Shown here: positions 47,901 to 59,985 of the stretch, piece after piece
How the letters are laid out: each line of letters opens with the position of its first letter
Position numbering within the stretch: position 1 is the stretch's first letter
NCBI GenBank assembly: GCA_025738555.1
Contig: JAOVFP010000006.1
Coordinates: forward strand, 496,001-560,000
Length of the DNA stretch: 64,000 bases
Direction: 5' to 3'
Source: Cyathus striatus
Taxonomy: Eukaryota; Basidiomycota; Agaricomycetes; Agaricales; Nidulariaceae
Translations under genes and position numbers: made by a program
The notes under the pieces: model-generated
Database searches by the model: none
The model's input: the letters and a program-made list of their open reading frames with translations, nothing else
Told to the model about the DNA's origin: nothing

Positions 47901-49248
47901 CGTGTCGCAGGAGTTGGGTATAATGTCGGAACGGTGAACGAAGAGGTATAATTTGAGGATAGTACGAAGAGAGCGAGCGGGAAGGAGAAGACAGGTTGAG
48001 ACGAGCGGAGCGCGTACGAACACATCAATGATGCGTGATGCGTGATTACGTAATCGTATTTGAAACGTCTTCAGATGTCCGAGATATCGCGTTTCGCATC
48101 GCAGGCACTTTGCCTGCTCTACAGTCATATAAACAAGATAAGTTACAAGCTGCTTAACCACGTCTTTGCCTTTTTTCCCGAGACCAGTGAGGGCATTGAA
48201 CCAGAGTCTCGTGCAGTTTGTCTTCTCAAAATGAGTTTGTCACTACTGAATTTCTGGAGCCTGGAATGGATGAAATCAGATCGGACTCTAGGATAGAGAA
48301 TAAGTACCCACTTCATATGTAGTAATACACACGGAAGAACTTACTCTAAGACGCACATCACATCGCATGCGTATCGAATGACGTCTTCAAATTCAAGCGG
48401 TGCGCTCCCGGGTCGGAAATCAACATACCCGGACCTCTTCTGCATACGACATCAATTGTGAATCAGCGGCGGGCCGGGTACATTTCGGAATTACTTTGCT
48501 TACTTCCTAACATCCAAGTTCTGCAGTCTTGCGGGAGCTGTTCTACGAACTTTGTGAGCACACGTAAATTGGACTTCTTTGTACCTTTCCTCTTGTATTT
48601 GATACATAGAGCGGGTACTCGGATATACTGTATATGTACCGTATTATCGTAAAACAACCGTTACGCGTGTGTTCGGAAGGTGCTAGTTATGCGTGCTTGA
48701 GTTGTGTGTGTTGCACGAGTTCTGTAATAACTTCAAAGTTGAAATTGGCGAATGCGACCGTTGTTGAGCTTACCTAACTTATGATTATGAAGTCATAGAA
48801 GGCAAGTAAGCGGGATGATATCACGGGTGCTCGGAATCCAGATGATCATTGATTTGCGCTGTAATCCGTCGGATAAACCAAAGTACGTATTATAAAGTTG
48901 TTCTCCTTGACACATGTACTGCTTACAAAGTATCTGTAACTTGTCGCAGTGTTTGTTTTGAAGCTCCTTGGAGGGTATGTAGTTGCGACGAGAGCTCTGG
49001 AGAGCTAGACTTGTTACCGAAGATTAGATCAGGTACTCTATTGATCGTGTGAGATGTCTATTTTACACTGAATAGTGATCATCGAATGTTGGACATAATA
49101 CATAACAGCATCGAGAATGGTATGATGCTGTCGACGTCGAACAGCGTAAATCTTTTCGAGTAAGATGATCAGTGCAGTGGCTGATGTACCGCAGTCATTT
49201 ACGTACAGCACTGCGTCAACGCACCACGTCCACCAAGATAAGCAAAAC
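44937..49248. repeat. Dispersed repeat R1, copy 2
   Basis: Collinear with 29196-36152 but without its three insertions, so it preserves the empty sites (about 45440, 46005 and 46165). It carries roughly 0.8 kb (about 47520-48320) that copy 1 lacks. Whether that is an insertion here or a deletion in copy 1 is not resolved. No intact ORF. It starts 0.8 kb after the P450 fragment. Confidence 0.8.
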
Positions 49249-50166
49249 ACACCTCTACCTCGCCTTTGGCCCCTTGCATTTACCCCACCGCTGTCAGTGA
49301 TAGTGAGCACAGCAGCTGCGTCATGCTCACACACGGCCATTAAAGGAGCCGAAAGCTGTCAAATGAAGCAGTCAAAACCTCAAACAACTGTGCTTCTTGA
49401 TAAGTTGATTGATCTCCTTCGGGTTGGCTCTATGTAGTCTGATTCCATGAGAAAGACGCGGGACGCGTCATCGTGGCATCGTACGGAAATAGGTGTCACT
49501 GTCACGCTCGCTGCGCTGCGCGGGGCGGGAGAGGGGGGAGGGGGTGGGCTTGGACTTGAGTTCCTCCCGGGTGCATATTACTGTAATGAACGCCGTGCTC
49601 GTGAGGGAGTGGACAACGGAAGCAAACGTAAGTATATCGTCGACGAATTGAATTTCTCCTGAATGGACTAGTTCGACAAGCAAGCTAAGCCTATTCAATT
49701 TGAAATGAAATCGCAGTGTACAGGCACAGCTGAATTGTTAAAGGTCGCGTGCCAGGGGCGGGGCCTGGTGGGGAGAGAGATATAAGCCAAGTCGGGCTTG
49801 TGCAGGGTTGAATATGAGTGACGCGTTGAAGTGAGGCTGGCAATGATCTCCCCAACGATCCAGTTGATCGAGTGAGGAATGCTTATTCAGAGTCACAGAA
49901 CTAATAAATAAACAAAAGTAGTAGGAATGAGGAGTAATAAACTAATCAAGTGGACAACGGACAGGGGCGATAAGAGTAAAATAAATGATTCCCGTTTCCG
50001 TTCTGTTCAGAATTCAGATTCGCAGGAAGGAAGGAAAGGGAAGAATGTGACGTGACGAGCACGTGCATTTTTAGCAACGAACAATCCAAGCCCCACCCCC
50101 TCCTCTCCTCTCATCTTGTTCTCTCCTCTCTCCTTCCTCCTCCCAACTTCCCTCCCCCAACAAACA
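49249..50166. other. Intergenic and promoter region of the acyl-CoA synthetase
   Basis: A GC-rich G-tract (49510-49560) and GGGGCGGGGCCTGG followed by GATATAAGCC (about 49753-49790) look like promoter elements. No gene. Confidence 0.5.
50090..50166 (+). promoter_or_regulatory. CT-rich core promoter tract
   Basis: About 70 nt of almost pure C/T on the coding strand end in CCCCCAACAAACA directly before the ATG at 50167. Pyrimidine tracts just upstream of the start are typical of strongly expressed fungal housekeeping genes. The A at -3 gives a good start context. Confidence 0.6.
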
Positions 50167-53100
50167 ATGTCCCGCATATCAACTCTCAAACCAGGCTACT
50201 ACGCAGAAGGCTCCTACGTGCACGAGCCCCCGGCCCGCGACGGCGAAGGCCCCATCCGCCGCTGCGCACTAAGCAAAAACGGCCTAGTAACCCAACCCTT
50301 CGAAGGTATCGACACCGTCTCCGACATCGTAGCCTACGCAGCACGCACACACGGCACCCGAGACGCCCTCGGCTGGCGCGACATCGTCAAAGTCCACGAA
50401 GAGGAGAAAGAAGTAACGAAAGTCGTAGCTGGGAAAGAAATCAAGGAGAAGAAGAAGTGGAAGTATTTCGAGCTTAGCGACTATAAGTATCTGAGCTTTG
50501 TAGAGGTTAAAGAGGCCGTTGGGGAGATTGCTAGAGCGTTGGTTGATTTGGGTGTTAAGAGCGAGGATGTGTTTAATGTTTATGCTCAGACTAGGTTTCT
50601 TTTCTTTCCCTTACTTTCGTTTCACGTACTTACATTCTTAAACAGCCCACATTGGCAACTAATAGCCCACGCATGCGCCTCAATCAGCACAACCATCGCA
50701 ACAGCCTACGACACCCTAGGCGAAAGCGGGCTTACGCACTCCCTCAACGAACCGTCCTGCATAGGCCTCTTCACCAACGCCGAACTCCTCCCAACACTCC
50801 TCGCAGTCCTTCCAAACACCCCCACCGTCAAATTCATAGTATTCGACGGCGAACCCTCCCAAGATCTCCTCGACAAAATCTCCGCAGTCCGAGCAGACAT
50901 TCAAATCTACTCCATTCAGCAACTCCGCCAGATGGGTAAGGGTAAACCCCTAGAACCCCTCTTGGAGCGTCAGCCTACGCCTGATACGCTCGCTTGTATC
51001 ATGTACACTTCCGGGTCCACAGGGGCGCCCAAAGGCGTGTGCATCACGCATCGTAATCTCATTGCCTCGGTTGGGGCGGTGTATGTCCTCTTAGGACATC
51101 ACCTATCCCCGACGGATTCGTACCTCGCTTATCTCCCCCTCGCACATGTCCTCGAGTACATTGTCGAAATGATCATGTTCTTCGTAGGCATGCCGACAGG
51201 CTACGGACGCGTCAAAACGCTCACGGACGCTTCTGTCCGCGGGTGTAAAGGCGATATTGCGGCTTTCAAGCCGAGCATTATGGTTGGTGTCCCTGCGGTG
51301 TGGGAGACCATACGTAAAGGAATCCTCTCGAAGGTGAATCAGGGAGGAAAGAGTTAAGAAGGGGGTGTTTAATGCTGCCCTTGGACTGAAGCGGAGGGGT
51401 ACGCCTGTTCTTAGTGGGATTGCAGATAGTGTGGTTTTGCAGGGTGTTAGAGCTGCTACTGGGGGAAGGTTGAGGGTTGCCCTTAGTGGTGGTGCTGCTG
51501 TGAGTAAGGAGACGCAGGAGTTTTTGAGTGCTGCGCTTGTTACTCTCCTCCAAGGTCTTTCTTTTCTTTTCTTCCCTGGTTGAACAGCGCTGACGCGCAC
51601 TAGGATACGGAATGACAGAGTCTTGTGGGATGTGCGCCATCCTCCCCCCCGAACTCATGCAATTCGGCGTCGTCGGACTCCCCGTACCTTCCGTTGACGT
51701 AAAATTGCTCGACGTGCCAGACGCAGGATACATCGCCACCGGCACCCCCGCCCAAGGCGAAGTATGCATCCGCGGACCCAGTGTAACAAAGGGCTACTAC
51801 AAGCGCCCTGATTTGAATGAGGATAGGACGGTGTTTACTGAGGATGGGTGGTTTAGGACTGGGGATGTGGGCAGGTGGAATGAGGATGGAACGTTGAGTT
51901 TGATTGATCGGATTAAGAATTTAATCAAGTTGCAGAGTGGAGAGGTTTGTTTTTCGTTTTTTTGAATTTAGCGAATGGGTGCTGACGAGTTTGTAGTATA
52001 TCGCCCTGGAACGCCTGGAATCGGTGTACAAAGCGTGTAACCTCGTATCCAACATCTGCGTGCACGCCTCGCAAGACGCGAAACAGCCCATGGCAATTAT
52101 AATCCCTCACGAATCTCACCTCCGACATGCCCTAGACAAAGATAAATCAACAACATCATTCTCTCTTCCGCTTCTTCCTCCGCCAACGGCGCCTCCAATG
52201 GCAATGGCACCTCAGGATCGGAAACAGCAATCTCACCAACCACCCCCTCGCAGACCTATGCAAACACCCAGCTGTCAAGGCATTGGTGCTGAAAGAGTGC
52301 AATGCGTTGGGTAAGAAGAATGGGTTTAAACCTATGGAGATGCTGCAGGCTGTTATTTTGACGAGTGAGGAGTGGACGCCTGAGAGTGGGCTTGTTACTG
52401 CTGCACAGAAGATTCAGAGGGCTAGGATTGCGAAGGCTTTTGAGGGGGAGATTAAGGTGGGTTTTCTTTTTTGATTCATTTGATTCATTTTGGGGTGGGG
52501 GAGAGGGGGTGATTCTCCATCGTATCTGTGTTGTGGGCGAAAGAGGGCATCTGAGGGTGCTTCCATTGCTTTTGAGCGATTTTGGTGTCGGGCGTTGGGT
52601 TCGCCCGGTGTGGGTGGGCGTCAGGTGATGATTTGCACCTTTTCGCTGTGAGCGCTTTGGTGCCTGGGTCATATGATTGTGTGATGTGTGTGCGCTGTTC
52701 GATCTTCGGAGTGTTGGCGCCTGTTGCTTCTGGCTATTCTATTGTCGTTGTGGGAGCGGTAGATAGGGTGTCTGCTGAGATGCTCTTCGGGGTGTTGTTA
52801 TCGTCCTTGGTTCTTGTGAGGTGGCTATCACCTGAACGATGATGCTCGGCGTTACTAGGGCCGACGACGAGATGAGCTGTGGTGTTGATGATTTTATGAT
52901 TTTTGTTGTTATGATCAGCGCTAGGAAGGCGGAGATGCTCTTCGGGGCGGTCTGTTGTCCCCAGTTGTTGGTGAGGCGGTTATCACCTGACGATGTTGCG
53001 GGAGTTGTGGGCGGTAGACGACGGGATGAGCCGTGGCGTCGATGCTTTTGTGCTTTTTGTCGTCGTCCTCAGCTTGGGGGCCTGCCATGCTAGCACGGCG

Positions 53101-53394
53101 CTCATTGAGCCCCCACCGAGGTATTCGTTTTTCCGTTACAACGACAACGGTGGGGGTCGACGACATGATAGTTCATAATGAACATCCATCGAGTCGAAAC
53201 CGAAATCGACCCATCCATCGTCCTCGAGGCGCCCAACCATACCCAATCCATTCGCATGTGATTTACCATTCTCCTGCTCGCATCCTTTTGGCAGATCTCT
53301 AATCTTATCTTCTCGTCCGCTCTGGAACTCTGGAACAAAAAACAATTAACTGACTCATGTTTTATTTGTGTAGGAGGTTTACATCCACCAGTGA
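50167..53394 (+). CDS. Long-chain acyl-CoA synthetase (AMP-binding), three apparent frame breaks
   Basis: Exons 50167-50594, 50646-51554, 51604-51944, 51997-52456 and probably 53374-53394 (EVYIHQ-stop). It matches the eukaryotic FAA/ACSL family: the AMP-binding P-loop YTSGSTGAPKG, LPLAHVLEY, GYGMTESCGM, GWFRTGDVGRW, IDRIKNLIKLQSGEYIALERLE and the C-terminal LVLKECNALGKKNGFK and WTPESGLVTAAQK. It activates fatty acids with ATP and CoA for lipid synthesis or beta-oxidation. Frame is lost by one base at about 51354 (AGTTAAG), 52144 (AAA) and 52222 (AAA). Each lies in a short T or A run, and the downstream frame resumes family sequence at once. This suggests assembly errors, though decay is possible. 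If the last intron is right it is about 0.9 kb. Confidence 0.82.
52766..53085. repeat. Diverged tandem duplication in the last intron
   Basis: Two units of about 160 bp (about 52770-52925 and 52930-53085) share GGAGATGCTCTTCGGGG, TTGTGAGGTGGCTATCACCTGA, GACGACGAGATGAGC and GTTGATG...TTTT phrases. G+C is higher than in other introns here. A following GTCGTTGT... segment and CACCGAGG/GGTGGGGGTCG add inverted structure. Confidence 0.6.
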
Positions 53395-54912
53395 GCGGGC
53401 CGAATGCCTGGGCTTATGGTGCCGTCTTTTCTTTTTGTGTTTTTTTCGTCTTTTTCCGATTTGTTTGTATGTTTTCTTTGGCTTTTGTGTAGTTTCTACT
53501 GCACTGAGCGTTAAGCACCGCCTTGCCTCTGGGCTATGAACTATTCTACCTACACCTCATGTCTCTCTCAGTGTTATGCCTCCTCCGTGTCTCCTGCCTG
53601 TTTTACGTCCCCTGCACATAAGAGTGTTTACGTTATCTTACGCCTGTTACTTTTTTTGTTACTTTTTCGATTATTTACACCTCGTTTCGTTGAGCTGGTA
53701 GTGGGTTGAAGAGGTCGAGTGCATAGTTTGTCTACTTTTTATGTTACTACATACTGGAACATGATTTTTTGTCTGTTTGGCATTTGGGTAGTGAATCATA
53801 CATGGGGTTAGCGAATGGTTCCTCTGTTTTGTTATGTAGGTTTGGGTTCAACTGGTGTAAGTAGTGGTTTAGTTGAAAAGCGGACCAACGGGCAGAGGCA
53901 ATTTTTGCTTACATACGACGAGCGAGGTCTTCCGCATACGCGTTGACCAAGTTCGTCTTGATCGATCATCCGATGTATTATTTTGTTTTCATTGCAACAA
54001 GTGTAGTATAAGTCTACACCTTGTAAGGTAAGTATTCGATACCTTTCCAAGGCAGTAGGGTTATCGAGGGTGATGAAAATCCTGAATTTTGCAGAGCGAA
54101 CACCTCCCATGAAAGGCCGAGTTTTGAGTTGAAATATCGGTCATTCCCTGTACATAGCTTCTTCCTCACCATCATGAGTGTTTGCTGTTGACTGCAAAGC
54201 TCTCCACGCCCTCTGGACATATCTCCTGTTTCTAAAAGTTTCCGAGGTTCGTGTTCGGACTAGGCTATACCAACCAACCACAACATCAACATGAATGTCG
54301 TCCTTCCACAGAGTTACCTCCTTTTATTTCACCACACTGCAAGTTCACTCAATAATACAAAGTCTCGACATTCCGGACTACACATACGGACCGCCCTTTG
54401 AATGACCATGAGAAGACCAGACTGTAGGTACAACACTTATGTAGCTAATGAGGTAAAGGTCATGTGAATGACAATGTGTAGGTAATGAGGCAGCGGTAAT
54501 GAAAAGGAATGAAATCTGCATTTTGCAGTGCAGGCAGAACGCATGCTTCTCAACTTGCATTCAAGTGTTATGTTATATTACTTATGAGTTCCACTAACTT
54601 TATGCGTCAACGTGAGATCATTATGTAGGTTGTTGATGAATTTCACTGTGTTTAAGTTAGATTTCGCTCTTCAACGTTTCAACGATCCCCAGGTGCCGCC
54701 CAAATATCCGATAACGCCGTCAGAATTCTTTTTGAAACAAACCTTACTTATTCCGGTCCTAGTTAATGTATATCCTCTCACAGTGCTTGCCCCAAAGGAC
54801 GCACTTTTGAAGCAGTGCACAATTTCTCTCCTTGACAAAACTCAGGAGCCGCGCCACCCAACGTACATCCTCGTTCATTTACTGAAACGTGACTCATCGA
54901 GTCTTTACAGCA
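53395..54912. other. Intergenic, 3' flank of the synthetase
   Basis: T-rich 3' region followed by sequence without recognisable genes. A 102-codon ORF (54612-54920) has no motifs and overlaps the F-box start. Confidence 0.45.
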
Positions 54913-56255
54913 ATGAGTAAAGGGATTATCACGTCGTACTTCCCATTTGAAATCCAGGATAATATACTTCTTAATATCGAACGGCCATGCGATCTTGCAG
55001 CATTCGCCGCGACGTGCAAATACTGGGCAGAACTTATTATGCCACGTCACATCGAATACCGAGTGCTCAGGATTTGTAAAACCATATCGACCCCTAACAC
55101 ATTCTATGAATATCTCGAAGACCACGATTGGATTGACATCACTGATCAAACCTCCTCAATGATGTCCTTTTGCATCTCGCCTCTTCCCAGCTCGCACACG
55201 GTATTCGCGAGGTTGAAGTTACACACTACAACGATCGCCCGGATATTTTGCCTCGCTCTCTCGTGAACTCTGTCAAACCCTCAGAACATTCAAACAAATT
55301 GAAAACAATATGGCCATTTTTATTGCAGCAAGCACTAATGAATATGAAATTACTCTCGAAGTTTACCTGGCGAATACCACTGTCGAATGGGCCACGACAT
55401 TCGCGCCACAAGATACCCGGTGCCTTTTCCCATCCTTCTCAACGGCAGCAAAGAGCAATATTTGATATCTTACGACAGTCAAACACTCTTGTGAGTCTGG
55501 ATGTGTCTATAGATAGTACTACACAAGACAAGGTTTTGGATGATGCTGGGTTCCCAGTGCGCAACATTTCTCTCATACTAGCTGGCTTAGTTGCTGACCA
55601 TTTCACCGCAAATATATTAGCTGTGGCGCGTTGTTGGTTTGACATCTCTTAATCTCAAACTTGTGCATCCCACTGGCCCATATTTCATTACCATGCTGCA
55701 GCATAGCCCTTTCCTCGAGGTATGCAAGTTATTGCGCTTTTCTAGGCTCCTCTGATAGAAAAGTATTACAATAGGAACTCCACACTTCCTACTTCTCAGA
55801 ACATACGGTTCATTTCAAATCGTTTCATTTCCCACACCTTCGAATTCTCCATCTTTCCCATCGCGATGATTCTTACGAAGGGAATAATGACATGCTAAAC
55901 TTTATCTATTCCTATCCTGATATCGAGCACCTACAATGGGATACTAATTATAATTTTAGCATTCGGCTGGATTTCCTGCCGAAATTGAAAACCCTCAGTT
56001 CTAATTCTGAGCTGATAGTCAGTACATTGCAGAAGGCCTCCCAATGCATCTTGGAGAAAATCGATTACATAGAGCTCTCCGCGCAAACACTATCTGTGTT
56101 CCGGAGGGTTAACGTATCAGCCGTTTACTTCTGAGGGAAATTGAAATTTCTCCACATTGCGAATCGCCAGACCTGCTTAATGAACTCGCATTACTTTTTC
56201 CGAACGCTACAATTATAAATATTTGTGAGATTTCTCCCTCATATAATATTTATTG
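54913..56255 (+). CDS. F-box domain protein with LRR-like repeats, two apparent frame breaks
   Basis: The N-terminus is an F-box: FPFEIQDNILLNI, PCDLAAFAATCKYW and LIMPRHIEYRVLRI (residues about 10-55). It is followed by the pattern usual in agaricomycete F-box proteins: GIREVEVTHYNDRP, ALMNMKLLSKFTW and AIFDILRQSNTLVSLDV. Exons are about 54913-55554, 55618-55719 (starts LWRVVGLTSLNLK) and 55775 onward. One base seems missing in the AAA at about 55148 and in the TT at about 56132. Correcting frame there restores continuous family-like sequence past the TGA at 56132-56134. Such proteins are substrate receptors of SCF ubiquitin ligases. The 3' end is approximate. Confidence 0.72.
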
Positions 56256-56640
56256 ACCAATTATGCTATTAACTAGGAGAAATTCATCGCTTCTCCGACC
56301 AACAAAGGAGTACCAATGACGATAGCTCAAAATTGTCAGAAATTCTGATCAGTTATTCACTTACATATCTTCCCCATGTTTTCTCACAACATTTAGTCCA
56401 CGCAGCACCTTGCTGGTGCTATAGATATGATGAGAAACAAAACAACAAATTACAAGAGCAATAAAGCCAACACTCGAGGGACCATATCTGATCTCTGAAT
56501 ACATTGCTTAAGAGCTCAGTTTGAAGTTGAATATTTAACAGGACAGGTTGTTACATTCGGATACCAGTGGTTGGATAGAAAGAAATACTCATCGCTAAGC
56601 TACATTAACACCACGAAAGGTCTGTTGATATCCAGATGAT
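56256..56640. other. Intergenic between F-box gene and P450 copy 3
   Basis: Convergent gene ends. AT-rich, no feature seen. Confidence 0.5.
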
Positions 56641-58880
56641 CTATATACTTTCCACACTGGAGTCAGAACATAGTTGCCGAATAACCCCCTCTCGTCCTTT
56701 CCGAGGCACTACAGTACAAGTGAAAGGCAATGGTGCTAATTCAATTCCCTGTGGATGAACATAAACACGATGCTGATTATCATCAGTTTTGGAGTGGTGA
56801 GTTACCTTTGCATATGCATCCATACTCATATGGCCAGTCCCGGATGTGTCTTTTGAAAATTCGAATGACCAGAGCCATCTCATTGCATTTAATGCCTGAC
56901 AAATTGAACTTGTTGGGCAGGAATATAATGGGAATATCAATACTTACGACAACGCGCCCAGCCATCTGTTCTCCTGGACATATTCGCTGATTGATAACAC
57001 TTAGTGACAAGGTTAGCAGAGGGTGCTACAGACTGCACTTACCCTGCCAGCTCCGAAAGCGAAATTATTACGGAAGTCTTTAGTTTCTACCCCTGGTTTG
57101 GTACCGAATTTTGTCGCCATGAATCTTTCGGGGTTAAATAATTCTGGCTCATCGTAGAATTCTAAAATTTTAGGCCTTTATTATGAGCAAAGGATTTTCC
57201 AGTTTTACGTGCTTACCAGGATCGTGAAGTAGATGCCCTAGTTTCAAATTTAAATTTCACTTTAGAATAACTTGAAACAATTGAGTGCATACATGTATTC
57301 ATGAAGAGGGTTGTACCCTTTGGAATACAGTACCCTTTATACTAAAAGGTAAGGAGGACATTTAGAAAACATTATTAACAGTTCAATGGAGAAATACAAA
57401 CTAATATATCTCCCGTTGCAAAATGAGGAAAAATGGGAAAGAGTGGTCGATAGCGATGAACCTAGGCATGAATAAAATAGCTAGAGGTTATGACAAAAAC
57501 ATATTCACTTGCATAATTATTCACCTCTTTAATAAACGCTTGAAGATACGTAAGATTTATGAAATCATCGAGAACAGGTAATCGGTCAGAAGGTATAAGC
57601 TCATCAAGTTCCTTCCTCGCTTTCTCCTGGCATTCCGGGTTATTGAGAAATGTGAGAAGAAGTGTTTGTAGAAAGGAACAGGAAGTTTCCGCCCCGGTAT
57701 CTAACATTACGCCTCCAAGATATCTAGATGCACCGAGTCAGTCAAGTAAGCATTTATATAGTTACAGACCTTTATAGATACGCACTTGATCTCATCTCTA
57801 TTTAAAGCATCAGGTCCGTCATTATGCTGGAGAATAGTCTCCAGGTAGCATCCTTTAGACTTTCCTTCCTGTATCGATTTCTCGCTCTCGGATAAAAGGC
57901 TTCCCCACAAATCCTTTCTCAACTTCAGCGCTGTTCTACACCTCGTCTTCCAGGTAGCCCATCGTTCTGGTATCCACTTGTGGAAAGGCAACATGTCAAC
58001 AAGAGGTTGCGTCGCCATGTCGAAACATTCATTGAAAGCTTTCACGCCTTCGAAAAATTTCTCCGGAGTGTCATTCTCATATTTAAGACATGGTTTGCCA
58101 AATATTTGATTTTGTATGATTGATACCGTCATTTTCTTAATGTGCGTATAGATATCCTGTAGACATACCAAACATGATATACAATACCACAAGGCCATCA
58201 CAAATTCAAACACACCTGGGGCGAATCAAGAACATCTTTCAGAAATGATATGCTTCCCTCATCGTGTAACGGAAGATACTTTGCCAACGATTCCTCGGAA
58301 ACCGAGGCATGTACATGCTTCCTCCCTTTCTTCCACTCGATATCTTAACTCAGATTAGTGCTGCTGCATGCTGAATGAGATGTGATGCGGTTCAATCCTT
58401 ACTCATATCTTGGAGTGGTAGATATAACCCTTCGGCTACTATGTCTGCAATTTGGCTCGGCGGTCTCCCTCCGCTCAACATTCCCTGCTTTTCAAGGACG
58501 TCGCGGACAGCTTTCAGGACCAGATATTACAACTATTGTCTGGCTTAGGATTTTGATCTTTTATAAATAATTTTTTCAGCGTCAATGATCATTTCACAAT
58601 TATCCGTAGTAGTGAACAATGCTCACCGAATAAATTTCGCCGAATTGTTTTGCCCATTCGGCCAACCTAGATGTAATGAGTTACGAATGTATATACATCA
58701 TGAAGAGATGGACTATTACTTCAGGTGTATGAAGATAATTAGAAGTTGAAGAGCGTTTCCAAAGAAAAGTGTCGTCTCTGGCCCAGGAGGTAGCCCACGC
58801 TCACGTCTGCCAACCGTAAGCAGCTTCCACAGTCCAAGGAATAGTGCCAGAAGTAGGATTGTGTTCAGTAGAGGGGTCAT
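56641..58880 (-). pseudogene. Cytochrome P450, copy 3 (single frameshift, otherwise complete)
   Basis: Thirteen exons with the lengths of copy 2: 58880-58720, 58666-58627, 58557-58403, 58343-58216, 58156-57786, 57723-57525, 57461-57402, 57341-57293, 57237-57217, 57161-57043, 56986-56948, 56895-56806 and 56748-56641. Motifs present: LPPGP, GAETSC I-helix, KE|VHRYRPLFP, FGAGR|RICPGE. Exon 3 is 155 nt instead of 154. An extra base in the TTT at 58512-58514 (GAAAGC for GAAGC) shifts frame after SGPE. Exon 7 is 3 nt shorter in frame. The last exon is 21 nt longer. Apart from one base the gene could encode about 512 aa, so it may be a functional gene misread by one base. Confidence 0.82.
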
Positions 58881-59389
58881 CAAAGCCACGTGCGAATTGA
58901 AGGAGGTACACCTGTATATATATAAGCTCGCAGCAGCACGCTGCGTATCCCGAAAGAATCAGTGATTCAGATGGATGGATGGCCAAGGTTAGCTTTCCGC
59001 TGCATTAGCCTGTGGCGCATAGTATGTACCTCGATCATATTCGTCACATGCATCTCTTCCATATCACTTTAGCAACTTGTAGTCAAATATCCTTTCCCAT
59101 TAGGCTTACGAGATGAAAAGATTCCAGTTCATTAAAAGCAGCACTTTGGACAGCTCGTTTATTTCGTTTGCATCAGTCAACCTGAATCCAAGCTTTCCTG
59201 GAAATGGATATTTCACTGCTAATAGACAAATGCGATATATCGAGAAGAGCAGAATATGGATCGACATGTGTCTTTCAAGGAAGGTCTCATACTGGCAGGT
59301 GACTAAAGCTGCGTGACAGCCCCCGCACTATCGCGAAATTTTACTTCCTAAGTTACACTGAAATTCTGGTAGTCTGTCATCGTAGGTTC
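58881..59389. other. Intergenic upstream of P450 copy 3
   Basis: It contains a TATATATATAAG run at about 58915 (TATA-like on either strand) some 35 bp before the P450 start. No gene. Confidence 0.5.
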
Positions 59390-59985
59390 AAACTTCACTA
59401 ACACTCGGCTTTTCATCAAACAACTTCCGATCGACCTTTCTCCGTCCCTTCCGGGACGTGACAACGCAAGTAAATGGTAACGGTGCAGACTCGATTGGCA
59501 GAGACGAGTCAGGCTATGCCAATAGTAGGCTGGGGCTCATATTCGTGGTAGAACACACATTTTCATACGTATCCATAGTTATATGACTATTTCTAGACAC
59601 ATCCTTCAAGTATTAAAACATTCAGAACCATCTCATGCCTGAAGTATTGAATACTTAGCCACGAATAAATAGGAGGACTAGTAAGTACAACAATACTTAC
59701 AATAAGCTGACTAGCTAATTGTTCCCCAGGGAGCGCTGGCTGGTTCGTAGCAATGGGATTGGTGCTTCTCTGTCAGCCACGAAAACATAAGTTACTTCTG
59801 ACATCCTTTGTTCTGTTCCAGGCTTGGTACCGAGTTCCGATTTCTATTAAACTCTTCTGGATTGTTGAAGTTGTCAGCGAAGTTTAACGAGTTTTGTTTT
59901 TGCAAGGAAGCTTATATGTGGCTTTATGTGCTTACCTGAATGTCAGTAGGTACCCATACAATATGATATTTCTTCATTAGTGTAT
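59390..59985 (-). pseudogene. Old P450 relic (3' half)
   Basis: Minus-strand remnants in family order: YLLTF at about 59955, DNFNNPEEFNR and a scrambled K-helix/heme region (about 59780-59880), GEQLASQLI (about 59710), SRNSHITMDTYEN (about 59565-59600) and IESAPLPFTC...RKGR...LFDE (about 59395-59495). The last is closest to the end of P450 copy 1 (IESAPLPFSC). Many frame breaks, so clearly non-functional. Confidence 0.8.

Noticed and set aside
47780..48296. Short ORFs on both strands inside R1 copy 2
   Set aside because: The segment is absent from R1 copy 1, no motif is recognisable, and the ORFs overlap on opposite strands.
54612..54920. 102-codon plus ORF ahead of the F-box gene
   Set aside because: No motif; overlaps the F-box start codon in another frame.
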